Origin: an uncultured Chitinophagaceae bacterium
Lineage (GTDB): Bacteria; Bacteroidota; Bacteroidia; Chitinophagales; Chitinophagaceae
Direction: 5' to 3'
Assembly: GCA_946885335.1 (NCBI GenBank)
Contig: CAMPGG010000056.1
Span: 1-14,183 of the forward strand
Length of the DNA stretch: 14,183 nucleotides
The notes below the pieces were generated by a model. That model saw nothing but the letters and a program-made list of their open reading frames with translations. It searched no databases and was not told the DNA's origin. Made by a program: the position numbers and the translations under genes. Below, one piece after another: positions 1 to 6,958 of the stretch. Numbering within the stretch: position 1 is the stretch's first letter; each line of letters starts with the position of its first letter.

Positions 1-29
1 CCCTAATTCAATACCTGATCTGCTTTTCA

Positions 30-62
30 ACATGCATGAGAAATTTTTGCATGTGATTTTTT
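30..62 (+). terminator. Terminator-like hairpin for a gene left of the window
   Basis: A perfect 7-bp inverted repeat (ACATGCA at 30-36, TGCATGT at 48-54) encloses an 11-nt loop and is followed closely by six T residues at 57-62. This is the layout of an intrinsic terminator read on the plus strand. It would end a transcript entering from the left, whose gene is not in the window. The stem is short and only moderately GC-rich, so the call is tentative. Confidence 0.4.
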
Positions 63-310
63 AAAACAACATTCATTCATTATCTAATAAACCTGTACAG
101 TCTTACCACTTAAAACAAAAACATTACCAGGTCATCCATATATTTATTTATACCCAACCATGAAAACTAAGTATGGAAACAGGAAAAAAATAACCTGAAA
201 ACGTTAACCTGGAGTATGGTTAAAATTGCATGCCCGGCTATTCGCCACTTATCCAGATTCTGCAGTAACAGGGTTAATGAAAATGTACATTAGTACCTGA
301 ATTAGTTGTT
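63..310. other. Intergenic leader before the PepSY-like gene
   Basis: No credible gene was seen; the only ATG-initiated frame checked, at 160, gives 12 codons. A 6-bp inverted repeat (TTAACC at 204-209, GGTTAA at 218-223, 8-nt spacer) lies about 90 nt before the next start and could be a regulator site or chance. The sequence TACATTAG, a one-mismatch match to the Bacteroidota -7 consensus TAnnTTTG, lies shortly before the ATG at 311 without a clear TTG element upstream. Confidence 0.35.
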
Positions 311-748
311 ATGAAAACATCTCTATTCATCTTTCTTGTATTATACGTTTTAACGTTAACCGCTCACCAGCCTTTATCTCCAAACAAATCTGTAGACACT
401 GTTTTCAACAAAGCATTTCCTGATGCAACAAATATAAAATGGTATGAGAACGAAGGTAATTTTGTCGTTTATTTTACCATCGCCCCGATTCATTATCAAC
501 TAAATTTTAATCATGCGGCAGATATTAAACAGTCTACCAGGTATTATGAAGCTAAATACCTTCCACCCTTTATATTAACCAGGTTAGCCCAAAAATTTCC
601 TGGGCCTGAAATTGAAAACGTGACTGAGGTCCAGGATGCAACAACCACTAATTACATGATCAGGTTGAATGACAAAGAAAAGATCATTGAATTAAAATCA
701 GATGCCTCTGGAAATTTTGAAGTACATAAAATTTTAAAAAAAGAATAA
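311..748 (+). CDS. PepSY-like (BLIP-like fold) secreted protein
   Basis: A 145-residue exported protein. Residues 1 to about 18 are a hydrophobic signal peptide (MKTSLFIFLVLYVLTLTAHQ). The rest follows the pattern of the Bacteroidota PepSY-like family: a 'F...AFPDATNIKWYENEGNFVVYF' type opening near residues 32-55, a Tyr-rich strand and an L-P turn in the middle (YYEAKYLPPF), then 'V-T-E-V' and alternating strands to a Lys-rich end. These proteins have two similar alpha/beta repeats with the fold of beta-lactamase-inhibitor protein and reside in the periplasm or outside the cell; their function is mostly unknown and no inhibitor activity should be assumed. The stop TAA shares its last base with the ATG of the next gene, so the two are probably translated together. 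The ATG at 311 puts the signal peptide exactly at the N-terminus, which supports this start. Confidence 0.8.
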   Translation: MKTSLFIFLVLYVLTLTAHQPLSPNKSVDTVFNKAFPDATNIKWYENEGNFVVYFTIAPIHYQLNFNHAADIKQSTRYYEAKYLPPFILTRLAQKFPGPEIENVTEVQDATTTNYMIRLNDKEKIIELKSDASGNFEVHKILKKE

Positions 749-1203
749 TGACATCCCGGCTTCTTATACTTTTATTTTATTTATTTATTACTAACATTTC
801 CTCAGGCCAGGATATGCTGTTAATGGATAAACAACTTAAAAACCCGCCACAGTATGCCAATGAATTCAACGCAAACCTGTTTTTCAAAAATAAGTTTCCA
901 ATTTATACATCCGAGATACAAATGATTAAACAAAATGCGGATGAATTAGCCCGTATGCTGGACCGGTTTAATTTAAAAACTTCACACCAGGATACTTTGT
1001 ATGCAGGCCATTCAAAATTCATTTTCTTTAATCAACCAAAAGGTTATGCTAATGAGTTCACAGTTATACTATCTACCAGGGTTGATAATGTGGAATTGAA
1101 TCTCACAATCATACAACAGGAACATAATAAACGAAATGCGCAATTAAAACTACTCGGACTCGTGGATTACCTTTCCACGCATATACTTACAGCCCGCAGG
1201 TAA
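748..1203 (+). CDS. Small secreted protein of unknown function
   Basis: A 151-residue protein that I do not recognise. It opens with a signal peptide (residues 1 to about 20, hydrophobic LLILLFYLFI core, ending in the Bacteroidota-typical S-S-G before Gln-21), so it should be periplasmic or secreted. There are no further membrane segments and no cysteines. The mature part has an amphipathic helix (about residues 55-72, with I-K-Q-N-A-D-E-L-A-R-M-L) and then beta-prone stretches (K-F-I-F-F, F-T-V-I-L-S-T). Its ATG overlaps the stop of the PepSY-like gene (TAATG), which implies translational coupling and a shared job with that protein. It ends 44 nt before the convergent membrane-protein gene. 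The reading frame is secure; function is open. Confidence 0.65.
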   Translation: MTSRLLILLFYLFITNISSGQDMLLMDKQLKNPPQYANEFNANLFFKNKFPIYTSEIQMIKQNADELARMLDRFNLKTSHQDTLYAGHSKFIFFNQPKGYANEFTVILSTRVDNVELNLTIIQQEHNKRNAQLKLLGLVDYLSTHILTARR

Positions 1204-1246
1204 TGCTATTAGATGCTTGTTTCATCTGAATCTTAAAAATGTCAAA

Positions 1247-1951
1247 TTACAAAGCAGTGTGGGCTGTTATGGATTGCTTCTTTTTTCCCAGTACAATTTT
1301 AGGATTTCGAACAACATTATTTTCTTCCGCATTTAATTTTTTTCTAAACATTATTGCCAGCATAAACATGAACAATGGAGCAGTAATAGCCCAGGGATAA
1401 CCAAGAATAAGAAGTCTTTCAGAAAATACGGGATAGAAATAAACAACTGTAATAAGCGGGGTCACCATTGCATTCGCTATGAATGAAATCCGAACCCATT
1501 TCTGGAAACCGGTTTTTTCAAATGCCGGGATCGCAATCCATGTTGCCAAACCCATAAATATGTAACCTATAGCATCAAAATTCCAAAACATAGAATGGGG
1601 TGTTTGTTCCAGCAGGCTTACCTGATTAACAGCGCCATTTAATTTCATTGGAATCACCGTTGCCAATTGCACAACATAGTTAGCTGTAACAAATACGGCA
1701 TAGATGATAGAAAAAAGAAGTGCTCCGTGTGCCCAGATTTTCTTTTCGGCCGGTGTTTGATGATAAAGTGCAAGCATAGCAAGGAGGAATGGAATTACAA
1801 TTAAAAGTGAAGTTCCATAAATCAGTATCTCATCTAAAGGAAATGTCAGCAATCGGGCCACCTGAAGTAATTGAACAATTACATAGGCAACAGTGGCTGA
1901 ACCTGCAATGATGCCAGACCAAAATCCTAAAAGATAAATGCCTTTTTTCAT
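1247..1951 (-). CDS. Six-helix integral membrane protein, function unknown
   Basis: A 234-residue inner-membrane protein with about six predicted transmembrane helices at residues 6-30, 41-63, 74-98, 125-143, 152-172 and 180-202. A basic, soluble C-terminal tail of about 30 residues follows (R-K-K-L-N-A-E-E, then K-K-K-Q). The loop between helices 3 and 4 holds an F-W-N-F-D sequence just ahead of a glycine-bearing helix (G-Y-I-F-M-G-L). No transporter signature, catalytic motif or metal site could be seen, and I cannot place it in a named family. The start is the ATG at 1951, with Lys-Lys before the first helix. It is a single gene, convergent with the secreted-protein pair and divergent from the receptor operon, so its context says little about its role. 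Confidence 0.65.
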   Translation of the reverse strand: MKKGIYLLGFWSGIIAGSATVAYVIVQLLQVARLLTFPLDEILIYGTSLLIVIPFLLAMLALYHQTPAEKKIWAHGALLFSIIYAVFVTANYVVQLATVIPMKLNGAVNQVSLLEQTPHSMFWNFDAIGYIFMGLATWIAIPAFEKTGFQKWVRISFIANAMVTPLITVVYFYPVFSERLLILGYPWAITAPLFMFMLAIMFRKKLNAEENNVVRNPKIVLGKKKQSITAHTAL

Positions 1952-2072
1952 AGCATTTGGTTGATTTCAAGTAAAATATATTTAAAAGAACATTCCAGGA
2001 TCAGTACATCCTAATAAGATCAACCAACAATTTATTGATGTTATGAAAATGCAACAATGATCATAAATATCT

Positions 2073-2099
2073 TTTGCAATGAGTTTGGTCAGTTGCAAA
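2073..2099. repeat. Inverted repeat TTTGCAA / TTGCAAA, possible operator
   Basis: TTTGCAA at 2073-2079 and its exact reverse complement TTGCAAA at 2093-2099 are separated by 13 nt, so the two half-sites are centred two DNA turns apart (20 nt). That geometry suits a dimeric regulator of one of the flanking divergent genes. No T-tract follows, which argues against a terminator. In AT-rich DNA a 7-bp match can be chance. Confidence 0.25.
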
Positions 2100-2199
2100 T
2101 GAATTGGCATTTACAATAATGACAACTACCTTTTTTGAGTAGGAATCCTCCTGGCTTAATAGAATCGCCAAATAATTTACAAAAAACAAACAAAGAATA

Positions 2200-2292
2200 A
2201 TGAAACAGGAAAACTGGAATAACTATATGAAATTGCTCTATTCCTTCTATGGGCTGATATCAAAACAAAAAGCCCTAAATTTAAAGAAGTAA
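2200..2292 (+). CDS. Possible 30-residue peptide upstream of receptor operon
   Basis: An ATG at 2200 opens a 30-codon frame ending TAA at 2290-2292, 38 nt before the first gene of the receptor operon. The peptide starts MKQENWNNYMKLLYSF and ends in a Lys-rich QKALNLKK. It has two aromatic clusters and a basic tail, but no signal peptide and no family that I recognise. It could be a leader peptide, the remnant of a decayed gene, or chance. No Shine-Dalgarno sequence is visible, but this is also true of neighbouring genes. Confidence 0.2.
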   Translation: MKQENWNNYMKLLYSFYGLISKQKALNLKK

Positions 2293-2330
2293 AAATCGGC
2301 CTACCTGATTTCCATTACCAAAATTGCTGC

Positions 2331-3059
2331 ATGAAAGTAAAAAGCTTCCTGATCGTTATTTCCTTGTTCATATACGGTGAAATCAAATTACATGCGCAAG
2401 CTAAAGAAAACAATCAATCGCTGGCATCAGCAAAAATTAGTAATGTTTTACAATTGTACCTGGATTCTCTTGGACATTATAACTTATTATATAACGGTGC
2501 TGCATACACTAGCTCTTACCCTGGCACTGAAGGACATCCATTTTTTAATGAACCATTTTTTAAGCAAGGTACTGTCAAATACAATCATATTGTTTACACA
2601 GATGTGCCACTGTTGTATGAACTGGCGTCGGGGGATATTCTTACAAGAAACAGCAATAAAATAAGCATCATTCTTTCACCAGAAAAAGTACAAAGTTTTA
2701 CCATTGGCGATGCTTCATTTTTGAATTTGCCAAACCATGAACCTGTAGGAAATACACCACAAAAATTTTACAGGGTTTTATATGATGGCAGTATTAAAGT
2801 GTTGGTTAAAATATTCAAACAATCAAAACGCGGACTTCATGGCAAGGACCCTTATAAATTCAAACAATATGAACTTTATTTTATTTTAAAGGATGATACC
2901 TTGTTTGCGATTACTAATAAAGCATCATTGATAAATGCATTCGACACACCTAAAGTTGAATTAAATAAATTTTTAAAAAATAATAAACTGCGTTTCAAAA
3001 CTGATCCTGCAAAAACGTTGAAGCTATCTGCCGAATGGTATGAGCAGATATCAAAATAA
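2331..3059 (+). CDS. Exported protein of unknown function, first gene of receptor operon
   Basis: A 242-residue protein with a clear signal peptide (residues 1-22, core FLIVISLFIYG, ending H-A-Q), so it is exported to the periplasm or outer membrane. There is no lipobox Cys. The mature part carries Y-N-G-A-A-Y (about 54-59), G-H-P-F-F (68-72), a 'K-Q-G-T-V-K-Y' strand and Y-T-D-V-P-L-L-Y (89-96), followed by many short beta-prone segments and a Lys-rich C-terminal helix. Similar unnamed proteins with a 'tyrosine-asn-gly ... G-HPFF ... YTDVP' pattern occur in Bacteroidota, but I know of no assigned function. Its stop is 2 nt before the ATG of the TonB-dependent receptor, so the two are almost certainly co-transcribed. 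An accessory role in uptake or receptor assembly is an inference from position only. Confidence 0.7.
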   Translation: MKVKSFLIVISLFIYGEIKLHAQAKENNQSLASAKISNVLQLYLDSLGHYNLLYNGAAYTSSYPGTEGHPFFNEPFFKQGTVKYNHIVYTDVPLLYELASGDILTRNSNKISIILSPEKVQSFTIGDASFLNLPNHEPVGNTPQKFYRVLYDGSIKVLVKIFKQSKRGLHGKDPYKFKQYELYFILKDDTLFAITNKASLINAFDTPKVELNKFLKNNKLRFKTDPAKTLKLSAEWYEQISK

Positions 3060-3061
3060 AT

Positions 3062-5815
3062 ATGCCTATTCGCTTTATATATATTATGTTTTTGATCCTG
3101 GCGGGCCATAATGGTATGGCGCAAATAAATGAACCTGTTAAAGGCAATTTTACCCATTTGAATTTCAAATCATTTGTTGAAAAAATTGAAAGCGAATACG
3201 GATATCATTTTTATTATGAGAATAATGAATTAGATACACTGCAGGTTAATATCCAATCCAATGATTTGCCTTTAGAAACTTTGTTACAGCAAATTTTATC
3301 GCAAACAATTTATCATTATGCTATTGATAAAAATAAGCGGGTATTCATTACAAAAAATACAAGCATAGCTACCCAACTTCCGAAAGATTATTTTGAAACG
3401 GATACTTTGGATAATGAAAAAAAGATAGAAGGAAATATTATTGCAAACAATACTTTCATTTCAAATCCCGGCGCAGAAAATAAACCATTAGAGATAGGTA
3501 ATAGTTTACCAGGCAATAAAACAGATGCTACGATTGCCGGATATATCAGAGATGCAAAAACAGGCGAAACCATATCCGGTGCAGCCATATTTATTGACAC
3601 TCCATCGATAGGCACAGTTACGGATCAATACGGATACTATTCGCTCACCTTACCCAAGGGAACACATACACTTCATATTAGCGGTATTGGCATGCAGGAA
3701 CAGTTAACCAGTATTATTTTAAAGGGCGATGGGAAATTGAATATTGAACTGCATGAATATATTCCGAGTCTTAAAGGAGTTATCGTCTCGGCTAACAAAC
3801 AATCCAATTTGCGTAATATTCAAATGGGCGTTGAAAAATTATCCATACAAACAATTAAAAAAGTGCCTGTTATTTTTGGTGAATCGGACCTGTTGCGGGT
3901 AGTGATGACTTTGCCCGGCGTAACCTCTGTGGGCGAAGCCAGCACCGGTTTCAATGTTCGCGGTGGTGCTGCAGATCAAAACCTGGTCCTGTTTAACGAT
4001 GCTACCATTTACAATCCCTCACATTTGTTTGGCTTTTTTGCAGCATTCAATCCGGATGTGGTCAAAGGGATTGAATTATACAAAAGCGGGATACCTGAAA
4101 AATTTGGAGGAAGACTTTCATCAGTCCTGGATGTTACCGTAAAAGAAGGTAACAGTAAAAAAATATCAGGCGTTGCCGGGATTGGTTTGCTAACGAGTAA
4201 ACTAACAATTGAAGGGCCCATTGCCAAAGAAAAAACCACGTTTGTATTAGGAGGCAGAACTACTTATTCCAATTGGCTATTAAAGCAGGTTCCCAGGGAT
4301 GCCTATAAGAACAGCAAAGCATCATTTGCAGATGGCAACCTGCATATTCATCACGCTTTGAACAGCAAAAACGCCATATACCTTTCAGGGTACCTGAGTA
4401 CGGATCGTTTTAATTTGCGCAGCGACACAACCTACAGGTATGGCAATAAAAACGTAAATATAAAATGGAAACATATTTTCAATAATCAATTAAACAGCAC
4501 CTTAACCGCAGGTTTCGATCATTATTTTTACAATATTACAGGAGACACCAAAAGTATTGAAGGTTATCAACTGGGCTTTTCGATCAATCAGCCACATTTT
4601 CGTGCAAATTTTAACTGGCAACCCAATGCAAAACATAGCTTAAATTTTGGAATTCATTCAGTTTATTACCAGTTGCAACCGGGCAACTTCCGTCCTGCCG
4701 GGAATACCTCCCTGATAATTCCTAAAAAACTAAATAAAGAACAAGGGTTGGAAAATGCAATTTATTTGGGAGATAAGATCAATGTTAGCAGCAAACTTTC
4801 TGTGAATGCCGGCATACGGTATTCTTTATTTCATTTTATGGGTCCTAATACCGTGTATGAGTATGCGAAAGATGTTCCCAGGGATACCGCCACAATAACA
4901 GGCAGTTCATTTTTCAAAAAAGGTTCATTTATCAAAACCTATCATGGGCCGGAATTCAGGCTGGCGGCATTATATAAAATAAACAACCAATCTTCTGCCA
5001 AAATCAGTTTTAATTCCCTGAGGCAATACATCCATGTATTATCAAACACCACGGCAATTTCTCCCACTGATATTTATAAATTGAGTGATCCCAATATTCG
5101 TCCGCAGCAAGGCTACCAGGTATCAGCTGGTTATTACAGAAATTTCAATTTAAATACGATTGAAACTTCGGTGGAAGTTTATTATAAAAAATTGCAACAT
5201 TACCTGGATTATAAAAGTGGCGCTGATCTGCTGATGAACCAGCATATTGAAACGGATGTGATCAATACAAGTGGTAAAGCATATGGCATTGAGTTATTGA
5301 TCAAAAAAACAACAGGGATAATAAATGGATGGATCAGTTATACTTATTCCAGGACCTTACTTAAAACAGATGATCCTATTGCCGGAGAGAATATTAACAA
5401 TGGAAAATATTACCCTGCGAATTTCGACAAGCCCCATATTGTAAATTTCATTGGTAATTATCGTTTCTCACACCGGTTCAGCGCATCCCTGAATGTAGTT
5501 TATAACACCGGAAGACCCATCACCCTACCCCTGGCCTTATTTAATATGGGTGGATCGCAAAGACTGTATTATTCACAAAGAAATGAATACCGCATACCGG
5601 ATTATTTCCGTACTGATATTTCATTTACACTGGAAGGAAATCATAAAGTAAATCAAAAGACTCATAACTCCTGGTCAGCTGGTGTATACAATTTAACAGG
5701 AAGGGATAATGCCTACTCAGTATATTTTGCACAGGAAAACGGCACCATCAAAGGCTACCAACTTTCTATATTCGGCACACTCATTCCTTTCATCACTTTT
5801 AATGTAAAGTTTTGA
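3062..5815 (+). CDS. TonB-dependent outer-membrane receptor with STN domain
   Basis: A 917-residue outer-membrane receptor that would import a substrate using energy passed on by TonB. Domains in order: signal peptide (about 1-20, cut before Gln-21); STN (secretin/TonB short N-terminal) domain, about 28-100; linker; carboxypeptidase-regulatory-like beta-sandwich, about 157-232 (A-G-Y-I-R-D-A-K-T-G-E, D-Q-Y-G-Y-Y-S-L); plug, about 255-360 (L-P-G-V, G-F-N-V-R-G-G-A-A-D-Q-N-L-V, L-Y-K-S-G-I-P-E-K-F-G-G-R-L-S-S-V-L-D); beta-barrel from about 370 to the end, closing with a terminal Phe (F-N-V-K-F) as expected for outer-membrane barrels. The length is full for the family. It differs from classical SusC in having DUF4249, not a SusD-like protein, as downstream partner. 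STN domains usually contact a FecR anti-sigma factor, but none is in the window. The stop overlaps the next ATG (TGATG). The substrate cannot be told from sequence. Confidence 0.93.
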   Translation: MPIRFIYIMFLILAGHNGMAQINEPVKGNFTHLNFKSFVEKIESEYGYHFYYENNELDTLQVNIQSNDLPLETLLQQILSQTIYHYAIDKNKRVFITKNTSIATQLPKDYFETDTLDNEKKIEGNIIANNTFISNPGAENKPLEIGNSLPGNKTDATIAGYIRDAKTGETISGAAIFIDTPSIGTVTDQYGYYSLTLPKGTHTLHISGIGMQEQLTSIILKGDGKLNIELHEYIPSLKGVIVSANKQSNLRNIQMGVEKLSIQTIKKVPVIFGESDLLRVVMTLPGVTSVGEASTGFNVRGGAADQNLVLFNDATIYNPSHLFGFFAAFNPDVVKGIELYKSGIPEKFGGRLSSVLDVTVKEGNSKKISGVAGIGLLTSKLTIEGPIAKEKTTFVLGGRTTYSNWLLKQVPRDAYKNSKASFADGNLHIHHALNSKNAIYLSGYLSTDRFNLRSDTTYRYGNKNVNIKWKHIFNNQLNSTLTAGFDHYFYNITGDTKSIEGYQLGFSINQPHFRANFNWQPNAKHSLNFGIHSVYYQLQPGNFRPAGNTSLIIPKKLNKEQGLENAIYLGDKINVSSKLSVNAGIRYSLFHFMGPNTVYEYAKDVPRDTATITGSSFFKKGSFIKTYHGPEFRLAALYKINNQSSAKISFNSLRQYIHVLSNTTAISPTDIYKLSDPNIRPQQGYQVSAGYYRNFNLNTIETSVEVYYKKLQHYLDYKSGADLLMNQHIETDVINTSGKAYGIELLIKKTTGIINGWISYTYSRTLLKTDDPIAGENINNGKYYPANFDKPHIVNFIGNYRFSHRFSASLNVVYNTGRPITLPLALFNMGGSQRLYYSQRNEYRIPDYFRTDISFTLEGNHKVNQKTHNSWSAGVYNLTGRDNAYSVYFAQENGTIKGYQLSIFGTLIPFITFNVKF

Positions 5816-6945
5816 TGAAAAAAAATTTCCAATCATATCCATTTTTCCTTTTGTTCCTGCTGTTACAATTTGCCTGTGTTAAAACCTATGAACCACCCCA
5901 GATAGCTGGACCCAATGATTACCTGGTAGTTGAAGGAACGATTAATTGCAACCCTGATGGCATTACAACTATTGCGCTTAGCCATAGCCGTGCGTTAAAT
6001 GACACCGTCATTAACAAGCCGGAATCAAACGCAATGGTCATGATTGAATCTGCATCCGGCTCCACTTATCCATTAAACACTATTGGAAATGGCTTATATG
6101 TTTCTGATAAATTAATGCTCAGTCCAAATGAAAAATACCGGTTAAGAATCATCCTGCAGGGAAATAAAAATTACCTGTCAGATTTAGTTCCGGTTGTGCA
6201 AACAACAACATTAGATAGTTTGCATTGGGTTGAACGTGATAAAACAGTTTTCATTTATGCAGATGCGCATGACCCGCAAAATAATACCCGTAACTATCGC
6301 TGGGATTATAATGAAACATGGGAATACCGGGCATGGTTTGAATCATTCCTTGTATTTAATAATGGCGTTGTCAATTTCCGGGATTCGGCCGACCTGACCT
6401 ATCGTTGCTGGGCAGAAGAATCAGGTAATAAATTACTGTTGCATACTACAGAACAATTGAGTGAGGATCGCGTTAAAGATTTCCTGGTTACAACCCTGCC
6501 TTCAGCATCCACCAAACTCCAGGAAAAATACAGCATAGAAGTAAATCAAACAGGTTTAACAAGGGAGGCTTATGATTACTGGAAAATTCTGCAAAGAAAT
6601 ACGGAACAACTCGGAAGTATATTTGATGCGCAGCCTTCGCAATTGCGAGGTAATATAAAAAATACAGCTGATCCGGATGAACCTGTGATAGGTTATGTAA
6701 ATGCTGCAACAATTACATCATACCGGATTTTTATTCGTCGCGAACAAATCAAAGATCGGATCCAACTTGTTTCTAATTGCATTACTATTACCACCACCCA
6801 GGATAGTGCAGCACATTATTTGTCTGACCCGCGGTTAGCACCGGCTTATTATGTTTCTGGTGGAGGTATAACACTCAGCACCGTAGACTGTGTTGATTGC
6901 AGATTAAAAGGAGGAACCACAAACAAACCGGCATACTGGGAGTAA
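5815..6945 (+). CDS. DUF4249 family outer-membrane lipoprotein
   Basis: A 376-residue lipoprotein of the DUF4249 family, which in Bacteroidota is regularly encoded beside TonB-dependent receptors. A lipoprotein signal peptide ends at Cys-21 (L-L-L-Q-F-A-C). The DUF4249 body starts with 'Y-L-V-V-E-G-T-I-N' and 'T-I-A-L-S-H-S-R-A-L-N-D' (about residues 38-66), continues with beta-sandwich-like strands, and ends with the family's Cys pair and aromatic tail (C359-V-D-C362-R ... K-P-A-Y-W). The start is the ATG at 5815, which shares one base with the receptor stop. A TTG one codon earlier at 5812 is in frame but less likely. By analogy with SusC/SusD, the protein may help the receptor capture its substrate at the cell surface; this is inference, as the family is not biochemically defined. 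It lies 13 nt before the macroglobulin/plug gene. Confidence 0.88.
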   Translation: MKKNFQSYPFFLLFLLLQFACVKTYEPPQIAGPNDYLVVEGTINCNPDGITTIALSHSRALNDTVINKPESNAMVMIESASGSTYPLNTIGNGLYVSDKLMLSPNEKYRLRIILQGNKNYLSDLVPVVQTTTLDSLHWVERDKTVFIYADAHDPQNNTRNYRWDYNETWEYRAWFESFLVFNNGVVNFRDSADLTYRCWAEESGNKLLLHTTEQLSEDRVKDFLVTTLPSASTKLQEKYSIEVNQTGLTREAYDYWKILQRNTEQLGSIFDAQPSQLRGNIKNTADPDEPVIGYVNAATITSYRIFIRREQIKDRIQLVSNCITITTTQDSAAHYLSDPRLAPAYYVSGGGITLSTVDCVDCRLKGGTTNKPAYWE

Positions 6946-6958
6946 AAAAATATCAATT

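Larger units (their letters stand above)
1952..2330. other. Divergent intergenic region
   Basis: This 379-bp AT-rich region separates the membrane-protein gene from the receptor operon and must contain both promoters. It holds a 7-bp inverted repeat at 2073-2099 and a possible 30-codon ORF at 2200-2292, both listed separately. I found no exact TAnnTTTG promoter with a well-spaced TTG on either strand; TGAGTTTG inside the inverted repeat is a one-mismatch match. No RNA gene or riboswitch structure was recognised. Confidence 0.4.

Noticed and set aside
1211..1227. AGATG/CATCT inverted repeat between convergent genes as a terminator
   Set aside because: The stem is only 5 bp, AT-rich and has no clear T-tract, so it is too weak to call.
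2377..2664. 95-codon plus-strand frame inside the first gene of the receptor operon
   Set aside because: It overlaps a gene with a signal peptide and tight operon spacing, and its own product has no coherent domain pattern; it is a shadow frame.
5812..5814. TTG as start of the DUF4249 gene
   Set aside because: ATG immediately follows at 5815 in the same frame and makes the usual TGATG coupling with the receptor stop.
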